Assembly (NCBI RefSeq): GCF_004341625.1
Contig: NZ_SLZG01000001.1
Coordinates: forward strand, 310,001-374,000
Direction of reading: 5' to 3'
DNA from: Rhizobium sp. BK376
Lineage (GTDB): Bacteria > Pseudomonadota > Alphaproteobacteria > Rhizobiales > Rhizobiaceae
DNA: 64,000 bases
In this document: one piece after another, positions 17,493 through 25,799 of the stretch
Layout: each line of letters starts with the position of its first letter
Position numbering within the stretch: position 1 is the stretch's first letter
Position numbers and translations under genes: made by a program
The notes under the pieces: model-generated
Seen by the model: the letters and a program-made list of their open reading frames with translations, nothing else
Databases searched by the model: none
What the model was told of the DNA's origin: nothing

Positions 17493-17974
17493 GCGTGGGA
17501 AAAGCTGCCGGCATCGAGCCGGACCGTCGCCTGGTTGAGCTGGACATCGCCCTTCCACCTGCGCCGACGCCCTTCGGCGCCTATGTCGAGGCGATCCAAT
17601 GCGGGCCTTTTTTATTCCTCAGCGGCATGCTTCCTGTCATCGGCCATGATCCGAAATATATCGGGCGGATCGGCGATGAGTTGGGAGTTGCCGAGGGTTA
17701 CAACGCAACAAGGACGGCCTGCCTTAGCGGACTGGCCGCCGCGAAAGCTCACCTTGGTTCCCTCAACCGGATAAGCAACATCGCCAAGCTTGGCGTCTAT
17801 ATCGCCACCGCAGGCGATTTTCGAGAACATCCCAAGGTCGCGGACGGAGCGTCAGAATTGCTGCTGGAACTGTTCGGAACGGACAGGGTCCCTCCCCGCA
17901 TCGTCCTTGGTGTCGCCAGCATACCGCTGGGGATGCCGGTCGAAATCGAGCTCGTCTTCGAGATCAAACCCTAG
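17486..17974 (+). CDS. RidA/YjgF family protein
   Basis: This 162-residue protein has the chorismate-mutase-like fold of RidA proteins (PPAPTPFGAYVEAIQCGPFL early, LFLSGMLPV, and the end EIELVFEIKP). The key arginine that binds imine or enamine intermediates appears kept in PPRIVLGVASIP. RidA proteins hydrolyse reactive 2-aminoacrylate-type intermediates; longer members such as this one may act on other enamines. It overlaps the SDR stop and precedes a crotonase gene, suggesting a small catabolic operon. Confidence 0.83.
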   Translation: MVGVGKAAGIEPDRRLVELDIALPPAPTPFGAYVEAIQCGPFLFLSGMLPVIGHDPKYIGRIGDELGVAEGYNATRTACLSGLAAAKAHLGSLNRISNIAKLGVYIATAGDFREHPKVADGASELLLELFGTDRVPPRIVLGVASIPLGMPVEIELVFEIKP

Positions 17975-18012
17975 CGATCATCTCGCTTATCAACCTTCGT
18001 ATGGAGAGAGTC

Positions 18013-18852
18013 ATGGAAGTCAAATCACCTGCCCAGATCAAAGTTGACAAGCGCACGCCTGGCTACTGGCGGGTGACGTTCAACAACCCTCCATTCAACA
18101 TCTTCGGGCCTGAAACCATTCCGCAGTTCGAGAAGGTGATCTCGGCCATCGAGACTGATCCGGACCTCAAAGTCGTTGTCTTCGACAGCGCCGTGCCGGG
18201 CTTCTTCCTGACCCACTACAATTTCACGCCACCACTTGCGGAATCCACCGGCCTGCCTTCCGGGCCGACAGGGCTTCATCCGCTCCCCGACATGCTGGTG
18301 CGGATCAGCAAGTCGCCGGTCGTCTCGATCGCCCTCATCCGCGGAAGAGCAACCGGCGTCGGCAGCGAGCTGGCGCTGGCAAGCGACATGCGCTTCGCAA
18401 GCCGCGAGAAGGCGATCTTGTCTCAATGGGAAGTCGGCGCAGGCCTGGTGCCCGGCGGCGGCCCGATGGCGAGGCTGCCACGGCTGATGGGACGAGGACG
18501 GGCGCTTGAGGTCCTGCTTGGGTCCGACGACATCAATGGCGATCTCGCGGAAAGATATGGCTATGTCAATCGTTCTTTCCCCGACGATCAACTGGATCCC
18601 TTCGTCGACGCACTGGCTCTCAGAATATCCGGCTTCGACCGGCAGGCGATCGCGGATACGAAGAGGCTGGTGGACTTTGCAAGCCTCCCCTCGAATCCCG
18701 AGATCGGGGCGGGCTGGGATGCGTTCATCACCTCGGTGCAACGCCCGACGACGCAAGCCAAGATCGGAAGACTGATGGAGATGGGGCTTCAGACGAATGC
18801 CGACATCGAAAGAAGGTTAGGCCATTACACCCAGACCTTGGCTGGCATATAG
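18013..18852 (+). CDS. Enoyl-CoA hydratase/isomerase family protein
   Basis: This 279-residue crotonase-fold protein keeps both catalytic glutamate positions: E in ATGVGSELALASD and E in QWEVGAGLVPGGG. The oxyanion-hole region near residue 60 (VPGFFLTHYNF) departs from the usual A-F-C-A-G-A/D pattern, so substrate or chemistry may differ from simple hydration. I use ATG 18013, which has GGAGAG upstream, rather than ATG 18001. It follows the RidA gene by 38 bases and ends before a strong hairpin. Confidence 0.8.
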   Translation: MEVKSPAQIKVDKRTPGYWRVTFNNPPFNIFGPETIPQFEKVISAIETDPDLKVVVFDSAVPGFFLTHYNFTPPLAESTGLPSGPTGLHPLPDMLVRISKSPVVSIALIRGRATGVGSELALASDMRFASREKAILSQWEVGAGLVPGGGPMARLPRLMGRGRALEVLLGSDDINGDLAERYGYVNRSFPDDQLDPFVDALALRISGFDRQAIADTKRLVDFASLPSNPEIGAGWDAFITSVQRPTTQAKIGRLMEMGLQTNADIERRLGHYTQTLAGI

Positions 18853-18859
18853 GCTGGAA

Positions 18860-18900
18860 GGTGCCCGCGCCGGCGGTCTATAACAGGCAGCGCGGGCACC
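18860..18900. terminator. Bidirectional hairpin between convergent genes
   Basis: Perfect 11-base arms ggtgcccgcgc (18860-18870) and gcgcgggcacc (18890-18900) enclose a 19-base loop. It lies between the ends of the crotonase gene and the FixJ-like regulator gene, where both transcripts should stop. There is no strong T-run. Confidence 0.55.
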
Positions 18901-18912
18901 CAACTCGCAGTT

Positions 18913-19584
18913 CTAGGAGTCGAGGCCGACGCCGAGCTTGGCGGACATTTTGACCAGATCCGGGAGAGAGCGTGCGTTCATCTTCCTCATCACCTGTCCG
19001 CGATGCGCCTTGACCGTGATTTCGCTGATACCCAGCTCGAAGCCCACCTGCTTGTTCAGCATCCCGGTCACGACGAAACGCATCACCTCACGCTCGCGGC
19101 GGCTGAGGGAATTATAGCATTCCCGCAGCACCTCCTGCTGGGCCTCCAGTCCCACCGTCTCGGCACTCCGTTCAAGCGCGCTCTCGATCGCGCCGATCAG
19201 GACCTCATCGCTGAACGGCTTCGTCAGGAACTCGACGGCTCCGGCTTTCATCGCCCTGACCGTCGTGGGTACGTCTCCGAATCCGGTGACGAATATGATC
19301 GGCATGTCTGCGCGATCTCCGGATACCAGCTCCTGCAGCTCGAGCCCGCTCAGATCCGGGAGATTGACATCCAAAATCAGACAACTCGGAACATGCATTC
19401 TCGGGAACGAGAGAAAGTCCTTCGCCGAACTGAACAGCTCCGGTCGCCATCCGGCCTGGCGGATGAGCAGTTCGAGCGATTCCCGTATCGAGATGTCATC
19501 ATCAACAACGAAGACGACCGGCATGATATCTTTCGTGGCAACCGCACTCAGTTCTTGTGGTCTGGTCATCAGAAGCCTGTACAT
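18913..19584 (-). CDS. FixJ/NarL-type response regulator
   Basis: This 223-residue regulator has a receiver at about 22-140 and a LuxR-type helix-turn-helix at about 155-215. Acidic residues occur in FVVDDD, the phospho-acceptor Asp in LILDVNLPDLSG, and the conserved Lys in FLTKPF. LSRREREVMRFVVTGMLNKQ and EITVKAHRGQVMRKM form the DNA-binding helices. It is the last gene of a four-gene sensory operon and is probably phosphorylated by the kinase encoded upstream. The start at 19584 includes a short N-terminal tail before the receiver. Confidence 0.85.
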   Translation of the reverse strand: MYRLLMTRPQELSAVATKDIMPVVFVVDDDISIRESLELLIRQAGWRPELFSSAKDFLSFPRMHVPSCLILDVNLPDLSGLELQELVSGDRADMPIIFVTGFGDVPTTVRAMKAGAVEFLTKPFSDEVLIGAIESALERSAETVGLEAQQEVLRECYNSLSRREREVMRFVVTGMLNKQVGFELGISEITVKAHRGQVMRKMNARSLPDLVKMSAKLGVGLDS

Positions 19585-19620
19585 GCGATCTCTCCTTGAC
19601 GTCGCCAGTTAACAAACAAA

Positions 19621-19995
19621 TCAGTGGGATTGGAAAACGAGATCGAGCGCACCGCGCAGGTCGGTGTCGCTGAATGGTTTGAACAAGCACTCCACCGCAC
19701 CGGACTCAAGCAAGGGCTCGCGATCCGCCTCTTCGCGGTGAGCGGTGATGAAAACGACGGGAATGGTCTTGCCGCGCCGGGTGAGTTCGCTCTGAAGTTC
19801 CGGCCCCGTCATCCCGGGCATTGCGATATCCAGGATCAGGCATTCGGTCTGCCCCAGAGCCCCGGAGACCAGGAACTCCTCTGCCGAGGAAAAGGCCTCG
19901 ACCTTAAATCCGAACTCTCTGAGCAGGTCGGGCAGCGACTCTCTGACTGACTCGTCATCATCGACAACGGATACGAGGGAGGACAAGGGTTTCAT
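19621..19995 (-). CDS. Stand-alone receiver domain protein
   Basis: This 124-residue protein is a complete receiver with acidic pocket (VSVVDDDESVRES), phospho-acceptor Asp in LILDIAMPGMTG, Thr in FITAHRE and Lys in FKPFSD. It has no output domain, so it may act as a phosphate sink, shuttle or protein-binding switch. It overlaps the kinase gene upstream by 4 bases (ATGA) and lies 36 bases before the FixJ-like regulator. The kinase therefore has two candidate receivers in the same operon. Confidence 0.87.
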   Translation of the reverse strand: MKPLSSLVSVVDDDESVRESLPDLLREFGFKVEAFSSAEEFLVSGALGQTECLILDIAMPGMTGPELQSELTRRGKTIPVVFITAHREEADREPLLESGAVECLFKPFSDTDLRGALDLVFQSH

Positions 19996-22157
19996 GGCCG
20001 CTCCGCCTTACGCAAGACATGGACAGGGGCAAGCGAAATGGCTTCGGAAGCGATATCCGTTTGAGTGTAGGCAGGAACGGAAAACGCGAACGTGGCGCCT
20101 GGGCCGTCATTGGCCATCGCCCAGATCCGTCCCTTGTAGCTTTCAATGATAGATCGGCTGACGGAAAGGCCGATGCCCATCCCCTGCTCCTTGGTGGTAT
20201 AGAAAGCCTGGAAAAGACGTTCACGCTCCTGGTCGCCGAAGCCCGGGCCGTTATCCTCGACCAGCAGGCAGACATTCCGGTCGCGCTGGAGTTCGGTGCG
20301 CATCACAAGATGCCTGGGACGATCACTGACCGAGCTCAGGGCTTCGGAAGCGTTGCGCAACAGGTTCATGATGACCTGTTGCAGCTGAATGCGGTCGCCG
20401 CTGACAAGTGGCAGGTCATCGGCGTATTTGACGTGAAGATCGACCTTGCCTCTGCGAAGGTCGCTCCACAGGAGTGCGACAACCTCACGCGCAGCCTCGT
20501 TTAGGTCAGTCTTCTCGACGACCGCAGCCTTCTTCCGGAACAGCGCACGCAGGCGCGCAATCACATCAGCAGCTCTGTTGCCGTCGCGGATGGTCCGACG
20601 CGCTGTCTCCAACGCGCCGGCAACATTCGGCGGATCGGCCGAAAGCATCCGCAGACAGGTGCTCGCATTGGTGACGATCCCCGCCAGCGGCTGATTGACC
20701 TCATGCGCAATCGATGCCGCCATCGTGCCGAGGCTCATAATCCGGGTCACTCTGGCAAGCTCGGTTCGAACTTCATCGCGCGATTCCTCTGCCAGGCGCC
20801 GCTGCGTGACATCCTGGACGGCCCCGAGGCACTCGAGCCTGCCGTCCCCGTGGTGGATGACATTGGCCGTTACCCGCACATGCTTGATGGCCCCGTCCCT
20901 GCCCTTCAGCCTGATCTCGTATTCCGAATTGTCCAATCCGTTGCGGACCTGCTCCATCTTTTCGGTCAACATCGCCAGGTCGTCGGGATGAATGCGATCG
21001 ACGATATTGTTGATGCTCACCGCTGTACCGTCTTCGAACTCGAAGATTCGGTTCAATTCCTCGGAGAAAGTCATTTCGTCGGTATCGATCCGCCAGGAAA
21101 ACGTACCCGTCAGGCTGATCCTCTGGCCTGCCGCCAGAAACATCTCGCTGCGCCGTATCCGCTCCTCTGCCCGCCTGCGTTCATCGATGTCCGTCAGGAG
21201 AGCATACCACCGGATGATGCCATTGCTTGCGTCGCGAAACGGCAGGCCGCGCACCTGAAACCAACGGTAGACACCATCAGAACGTCGCATGCGCGCTTCG
21301 AAATCATAGGGCTCTCCCGTGCCGATCGCCTTTGTAAAGTCTCTGATGACTTGCGGCAGGTCGTCGGGATGGACGAAGTCACTTGTCGCCCATTGCTTGA
21401 ATTCCTCAAGTGTCAGTCCGGAGTATTTGACGAACTGATTGTTGACCGCTTCTACCTCGCCCAGCGGGGTAAAGATGGCGACCAGTCCCGAAATGCTGTC
21501 GACGATCAGCCGCGAGTTGCTCTCGCTGTCGCGAAGAGCAGCCTCTGCTCGTCGACGCTCGGCGATCTCGCGCCTGAGGGCCTCGTTGGTCGCCGCAAGT
21601 TCAGCGGTCCGCTGCGAAACCCTGGTGTCGAGTTCCGAGGCAAGGCGCCTCTGCACCGATAGCAACCGCGCTTCCTTCAGGGCTACCGTCGCCTGGTTGA
21701 CCGCAACGCTGATCAGCAGCCGTTCTTCCCGCGACGGAAACTGAGGGCGACGGGAGCCCGCCACCAGAATGCCTTCCTCCCCCTGCATCCCAAGCCTCAG
21801 CAGGGCCACCGAGAATGCGATGCCGTCCAATGTCAGCACAGCTCTCTGCGGCCACGCCGCGAGGCTTTCACCGAGCGTTGAATAGAGCGCCTGCCAGATA
21901 TCCTGGGATCGGCCGAACTGTATCGCATCCGCCATCCTGGCTATCGCAGACGGAATGCCGTCGCCTCCATCCGCCGAGCGCAGAAGCAGGAAGTCGACAT
22001 CCAGCATGGTACGCAGGGCATCGGGCAAGGTATTGGCGATCTGGGCAAAACTGCCTCCGGCCCACATCGCTGAAAGCGTGAGAAGGCCGACAAGGTCGTT
22101 CATGCAACGGCGCAAGCCGTCGACCTCAGCGGAGGCGCGCTCAAGTTCCATCATCAT
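19992..22157 (-). CDS. GAF-PAS-PAS sensor histidine kinase
   Basis: This 721-residue kinase carries a GAF-like N-terminal domain (about 20-190), a coiled linker rich in Arg and Glu, and two PAS/PAC domains (about 225-350 and 355-480). The HisKA domain has its phospho-His in SIAHEVNQPLAGIV (about 510-523), and an HATPase domain follows with LLRNASEAL, VEDNGPGFG and GMGIGLSVSRSI. No membrane segment is seen, so it is cytosolic. The His box resembles the FixL/DctB-type HPK4 group. The start is one of three tandem ATGs (22151-22157). It overlaps the upstream MEDS gene by 17 bases and the downstream receiver by 4. The signal cannot be named. Confidence 0.87.
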   Translation of the reverse strand: MMMELERASAEVDGLRRCMNDLVGLLTLSAMWAGGSFAQIANTLPDALRTMLDVDFLLLRSADGGDGIPSAIARMADAIQFGRSQDIWQALYSTLGESLAAWPQRAVLTLDGIAFSVALLRLGMQGEEGILVAGSRRPQFPSREERLLISVAVNQATVALKEARLLSVQRRLASELDTRVSQRTAELAATNEALRREIAERRRAEAALRDSESNSRLIVDSISGLVAIFTPLGEVEAVNNQFVKYSGLTLEEFKQWATSDFVHPDDLPQVIRDFTKAIGTGEPYDFEARMRRSDGVYRWFQVRGLPFRDASNGIIRWYALLTDIDERRRAEERIRRSEMFLAAGQRISLTGTFSWRIDTDEMTFSEELNRIFEFEDGTAVSINNIVDRIHPDDLAMLTEKMEQVRNGLDNSEYEIRLKGRDGAIKHVRVTANVIHHGDGRLECLGAVQDVTQRRLAEESRDEVRTELARVTRIMSLGTMAASIAHEVNQPLAGIVTNASTCLRMLSADPPNVAGALETARRTIRDGNRAADVIARLRALFRKKAAVVEKTDLNEAAREVVALLWSDLRRGKVDLHVKYADDLPLVSGDRIQLQQVIMNLLRNASEALSSVSDRPRHLVMRTELQRDRNVCLLVEDNGPGFGDQERERLFQAFYTTKEQGMGIGLSVSRSIIESYKGRIWAMANDGPGATFAFSVPAYTQTDIASEAISLAPVHVLRKAERP

Positions 22158-22815
22158 TTTCTACCTCAGAACATGTCCAAGGGGACCCGGCGGCTCGTCG
22201 GCTGCGGAACTCTTCCAGGAACTGCGCGGGAGGAACGAAGAACGGATTTTCGTGCAATATCCCGCCGATGACGACCAGGGGATGACTTCTCATAACGTCC
22301 ACGACGGTGTCGCCGCCGAATTTCGCCAGGTCGTAGACGCAGATCACCACGTCATCATGCTGGGACCAGACATCGTTGACCCGCGCTTCGAACTCGATCA
22401 GGTCGGCGACGTGGGAGCGACCGTCAGCGGCCCAGTCCATGTGGCAAACAATCCTGCTGAGCGGATATGGCCCCTCGGCATTGCCGCTGGCAAGTTCGGT
22501 AAAAACCGCAATCATCCGATCCTGATCAAACCGGCCGTCAGAGAGATAGGTGTCCGTATTGGTGCTGAGTTCCAATTGCCCGCTTTGCTCGGCCGCCTGC
22601 GTATTGATCCCGGCCTGTGAGAGCCGCTCGAGGTGGTTGGCGCGCTCGCCCGGATTGAGGAGATGCACAGCCTTGTGGCCACAGCAGAAACCATCGGCAA
22701 TGAAGGGCAGAAGCACGCGATAGGCTTCTTCGTCGCTGTTGAAGAACGCGCAGACATGTCGTCGCTGGCGTAGCTCGAATCCGGCAAGGCGAACAGGCTC
22801 AGCATCAGATTTCAC
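22141..22815 (-). CDS. MEDS-domain sensory protein
   Basis: This 224-residue protein matches the MEDS (methanogen/methylotroph DcmR sensory) domain: HVCAFFNSDEEAYRVLLPFI at the N-terminus, HLLNPGERANHLERL, and VICVYDLAKFGGD ... SHPLVVIGGILHENPFFVPP in the C-terminal half. Such domains are thought to bind small ligands or hydrocarbon derivatives, but no function is proven here. I choose GTG 22815, which has a GGAGGG site 6-7 bases upstream, over TTG 22842. It opens the four-gene operon that continues with the histidine kinase, so it may feed a signal to that kinase. Confidence 0.75.
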   Translation of the reverse strand: MKSDAEPVRLAGFELRQRRHVCAFFNSDEEAYRVLLPFIADGFCCGHKAVHLLNPGERANHLERLSQAGINTQAAEQSGQLELSTNTDTYLSDGRFDQDRMIAVFTELASGNAEGPYPLSRIVCHMDWAADGRSHVADLIEFEARVNDVWSQHDDVVICVYDLAKFGGDTVVDVMRSHPLVVIGGILHENPFFVPPAQFLEEFRSRRAAGSPWTCSEVENDDGT

Positions 22816-23065
22816 CCGAAACCCTCCACGTCTTGGTAACAACTTTGCCTGCCATCATGGAGGGCCGCATCAAGGGCGCATCGCCGGCCGCACTCCCCCT
22901 CGCCTCAGGATGCGCCTTTTGCGATCAAAGGTCTATTATTCCTTGGTGTCGATCTATCATTTCAGTCGCCCCATCTACCATTCCGCCGTCATGCGCCTAA
23001 CATACAAGACGGCCCACAGAAACAATCGCAATATTGGCTTTCACCTCTACCGGAGAGACACTCCA

Positions 23066-23263
23066 ATGATCGAAATACTCAGCCGAGACGAACTCGAGAC
23101 CAGAATTGCCGAGGTCAGTGAAAACATTCGCACGCTGATCGAGCAGGCCGCCGCAGTCAGCGGACCCGCCGATGAAGAGCGGATCAACGACCGGATCGAA
23201 GAGCAGCAGGCGCTCTACGAGGAACTCGTCAAGCAGCGCGACGCCCTTGATCGATCGAAATAA
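23066..23263 (+). CDS. Small coiled-coil hypothetical protein
   Basis: This 65-residue protein is rich in Glu, Arg and Gln and is predicted largely helical (ETRIAEVSENIRTLIEQAAA and EEQQALYEELVKQRDALDR). The ATG at 23066 has a GGAGAGA site 10 bases upstream. The family is not recognised. It lies between the MEDS operon and another small ORF, in a stretch of small proteins before tRNA-Pro. The role is unknown. Confidence 0.5.
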   Translation: MIEILSRDELETRIAEVSENIRTLIEQAAAVSGPADEERINDRIEEQQALYEELVKQRDALDRSK

Positions 23264-23344
23264 CTTGAGATTCCAATAAAGGAGCGCGGACAGAGTGGGT
23301 TTGCGCTCCCGTACTTGCCAACAACTCAAAGGGGGAGACCAGAG

Positions 23345-23551
23345 ATGGCGGATTTCAAGGCCGAGGACGAAGCGATCGGAACGTTGATCCTAATGGAGGA
23401 ACTGTTTCAAACCATGGTGAAAGCAGGCGTATTGCCGGCGGCCGATATGGCGGACGTGGTCCGCGGCGCGGTCGCGAGGCTGGATACGACCGATCATTTC
23501 GGTGCAGGCGCCGCTATCCGGCACTATTTCGAAAATTGGCTGTCGAAGTAA
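23345..23551 (+). CDS. Small hypothetical helical protein
   Basis: This 68-residue protein begins MADFKAEDEAIGTLILMEEL and has a second helix (ADMADVVRGAVARLD) before an aromatic end (IRHYFENWLSK). It is preceded by a good GGGGGAGA site. I do not recognise the family. It lies 81 bases after the coiled-coil ORF and just before tRNA-Pro, and may be co-expressed with it. Confidence 0.55.
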   Translation: MADFKAEDEAIGTLILMEELFQTMVKAGVLPAADMADVVRGAVARLDTTDHFGAGAAIRHYFENWLSK

Positions 23552-23619
23552 ATGGAGCGCCGAGCTTCCACTACGAAAACTCGATTTTCGATTTTGACTA
23601 GGGATATCAAGGATTTAAA

Positions 23620-23696
<77 letters not shown>

Positions 23697-23818
23697 ACCT
23701 GCCGAAACGGCTTGCATGCTTTATGAAATTGGGTTTCCAAGCGCAAGCGGAAAATCGCACGGGCGTAAAAAATCGATCTCGGGGCAACGGGAAAAGACAA
23801 ACGAGCGTAGTTGCCTGC

Positions 23819-23844
23819 GGAACCAATCCGGCCCCTATAGGCTT
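23819..23844 (+). promoter_or_regulatory. Possible EcfG-type promoter
   Basis: GGAAC at 23819-23823 is followed after 17 bases by GCTT (23841-23844), the same spacing as the stronger site at 10855 but with an imperfect -10 element. It ends 22 bases before the start of the small ORF at 23867. Treat as tentative. Confidence 0.35.
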
Positions 23845-23866
23845 CCTCCTTCAAAGGAGAAGCCTT

Positions 23867-24049
23867 ATGTCCACCAATGATCAGAATGTGAAACCCGAGC
23901 AACGCGCGCCGAAGGATGTTCACAGGATACCGGAAAAGCCGGAGCCCGCGGACGAAGAATCCGTTGCTACGCCGACGGTGCAGCCGGCTGGCGCAAAGGA
24001 CAAAAGCGAGCGCCCGGTTGTCGATCCGATAACTGGTGGCGTCGTCTGA
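23867..24049 (+). CDS. Small charged disordered protein
   Basis: This 60-residue protein is rich in Pro, Glu, Asp and Lys with no hydrophobic core ([20 protein letters not shown]), so it is probably disordered. A strong AAGGAGA site precedes ATG 23867. A possible EcfG promoter lies just upstream, which would suit a stress protein. An overlapping frame on the other strand (to about 24186) is less supported because this one has the better ribosome binding site. Confidence 0.5.
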   Translation: MSTNDQNVKPEQRAPKDVHRIPEKPEPADEESVATPTVQPAGAKDKSERPVVDPITGGVV

Positions 24050-24171
24050 AATCGCTTGGGAAGCACGTCACATTCGAAGCAGTCACGGGAAAATGAGGCC
24101 TTGGTGCCGTCTTCCTTGAGGCACCCATGCGCGTCCACGGAAGTGGCATATTCGAACGCCAAGACCGTCGC

Positions 24172-24199
24172 GCCATCGATCATCATCGATGGCTTGACA
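24172..24199 (+). promoter_or_regulatory. Inverted repeat followed by a -35 element
   Basis: The arms gccatcgat (24172-24180) and atcgatggc (24185-24193) form a perfect 9-base inverted repeat directly against TTGACA (24194-24199), about 50 bases before the receiver gene at 24248. The arrangement looks like a regulator site against a sigma70-type -35 box; the -10 is poorly matched. Confidence 0.4.
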
Positions 24200-24247
24200 G
24201 TGTGATGTATCGGTACACATTACCCCAATAATCAGGGGGATTTTAGG

Positions 24248-24607
24248 ATGGGAATGAACGGACGTATCCTGATCGTCGAGGATGATGCGCTGATTGCCAT
24301 GGTGCTGGAGGATATGCTGTCCGAGCTGTCCTACGAGGTTGCCGGCAAGGCAGCCGATCTGAATGAGGCACTGGCATTGGCAGGCAGCATCACATTCGAC
24401 GCCGCAGTGCTTGACGTGTCACTGGCAGGCAAGAGTTCGCTGCCAGTCGCCAAGCTGCTCGACGAGAAGGGCAAACCTTATCTTTTCGCGACCGGCTACG
24501 GCAGCCTGCCTGATGGGATGGCAAGCGGCAATCATCAGGTGCTGAACAAGCCCTACCAGCTTCATCAGCTGAAGGCGGCGCTCGCCAGCCTTAAGACCAC
24601 ATCCTGA
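24248..24607 (+). CDS. Orphan FAT GUY-type single-domain response regulator
   Basis: This 119-residue protein is only a receiver: acidic pair in LIVEDDALIAMVLED, phospho-acceptor Asp in AVLDVSLAGKSS, and Lys in LNKPYQL. The fourth strand carries PYLFATGYG, the signature of the alphaproteobacterial FAT GUY receivers (e.g. SdrG) that take part in general-stress signalling. No kinase is adjacent in the same orientation. It should be phosphorylated by HWE/HisKA2-type kinases encoded elsewhere; this is inferred from the family. Confidence 0.85.
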   Translation: MGMNGRILIVEDDALIAMVLEDMLSELSYEVAGKAADLNEALALAGSITFDAAVLDVSLAGKSSLPVAKLLDEKGKPYLFATGYGSLPDGMASGNHQVLNKPYQLHQLKAALASLKTTS

Positions 24608-24620
24608 TTGATATCGGAAT

Positions 24621-25157
24621 TCAGCGCACCTGATCGAGCAGACGCTTGCATTCGAGAAGATCGTAGAGCGTTTCCTGCAGCAGGGCCCTGTCCTCCTTGC
24701 CGACGCTCGATTTGCCGAGAGAAACCTCCGGCATGTCGTCGTTGCCGCCGAAATTGAAAAAGCGGCGGCTGACCGGCGCCTTGGCTCTTCCGACGATCTG
24801 GTCGTCCTCGGGGCCGCCAACCCGCGGCTCTGCCGGCGCCGGCTCCTGGGCTGTCGAAAGCGCCTCGACGCTTGCCAGGTCGCCGTGGCCAACGGCAATG
24901 ACGAACTTGTTGCCGTTCGTCTTCAGGAGCTTCTGCACGCCCTTGATCGTATAGCCATGATCGTAGAGGAGATGGCGGATGCCTTTGAGAAGATCGACAT
25001 CTTCCGGACGGTAATAGCGCCGTCCGCCGCCGCGCTTCATCGGCCTGATCTGCAGGAAGCGCGTCTCCCAGAACCGCAGGACGTGCTGCGGCAGATCAAG
25101 ATCATCCGCAACTTCGCTGATCGTGCGAAAGGCATCGGGGCTCTTGTCCATCGTCAT
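24621..25157 (-). CDS. MerR-family regulator downstream of ihfA
   Basis: This 178-residue protein has a MerR winged helix ([25 protein letters not shown], about 10-34) and the [15 protein letters not shown] wing, then a variable acidic linker and a helical C-terminus. This MerR type is conserved next to ihfA in alphaproteobacteria; its ligand is unknown. It lies in the same orientation as ihfA with about 190 bases between, so it may be co-transcribed or have its own promoter. Confidence 0.82.
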   Translation of the reverse strand: MTMDKSPDAFRTISEVADDLDLPQHVLRFWETRFLQIRPMKRGGGRRYYRPEDVDLLKGIRHLLYDHGYTIKGVQKLLKTNGNKFVIAVGHGDLASVEALSTAQEPAPAEPRVGGPEDDQIVGRAKAPVSRRFFNFGGNDDMPEVSLGKSSVGKEDRALLQETLYDLLECKRLLDQVR

Positions 25158-25350
25158 ACTCCCAACGCAGCATCAAACATGAAGGCGCTCCCTAGAACGA
25201 CTCATCATATTTCAACGGTTTGCAGGAAGAAATTCAAGTCACATCTTGAATTGTTTCACAGCGAAACGACCGATACCCCACCGGAAAGGCAAAGAAAGGA
25301 TCCCATTTCGGCAGACCTGGATATGTAGAATGATGGTAAGCGGACGCTGC

Positions 25351-25689
25351 TCAGGAGGCAGGGTTTTGCGGCCGTGCCTTTATCTTGCGGCTCGCATGCG
25401 ACTTCAAAATCCGCGTCTTCAAGACGTTGGAAGCCTTGAAGGTCATGACGCGGCGGGGCGAGATAGGGACCTCTTCGCCGGTCTTCGGATTGCGACCGAT
25501 GCGTTCATTCTTGTCGCGCACCTGAAATGTCGCGAAAGAGGAGAGCTTAACCGTTTCGCCACGGACGATGGCATTGCAGATCTCGTCGATAACCGTTTCG
25601 ACAAGCTCTGCCGATTCTGTCCGGGACAGGCCGACTTTCCGGAACACCGACTCCGCCAAGTCCGCCCGCGTCACTGTCTTACCAGTCAT
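25351..25689 (-). CDS. ihfA: Integration host factor subunit alpha
   Basis: This 112-residue protein is the alpha chain of IHF. The order is the N-terminal helices ([15 protein letters not shown]), the DNA-minor-groove arm [19 protein letters not shown], and the C-terminal basic tail. It bends DNA as a heterodimer with IhfB. ATG 25689 gives the standard [11 protein letters not shown] start; the upstream frame adds a 7-residue leader. It lies about 110 bases after fabH on the same strand. Confidence 0.93.
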   Translation of the reverse strand: MTGKTVTRADLAESVFRKVGLSRTESAELVETVIDEICNAIVRGETVKLSSFATFQVRDKNERIGRNPKTGEEVPISPRRVMTFKASNVLKTRILKSHASRKIKARPQNPAS

Positions 25690-25799
25690 GGTTCCCCGCC
25701 CGTTTTGCAATCGAATTTTGTGTAAGCCGCACGAGACTATTGCCCTTGCGCCAAGCGGTCAAGCTCTTGTTCGGAATCAGATTTTAGGTATTGGGCGCG

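Noticed and set aside
23920..24186. 88-codon minus-strand frame over the small ORF at 23867
   Set aside because: The first half looks coding-like, but there is no clear ribosome binding site and the second half is antisense to a better supported ORF. A homology search could revive it.
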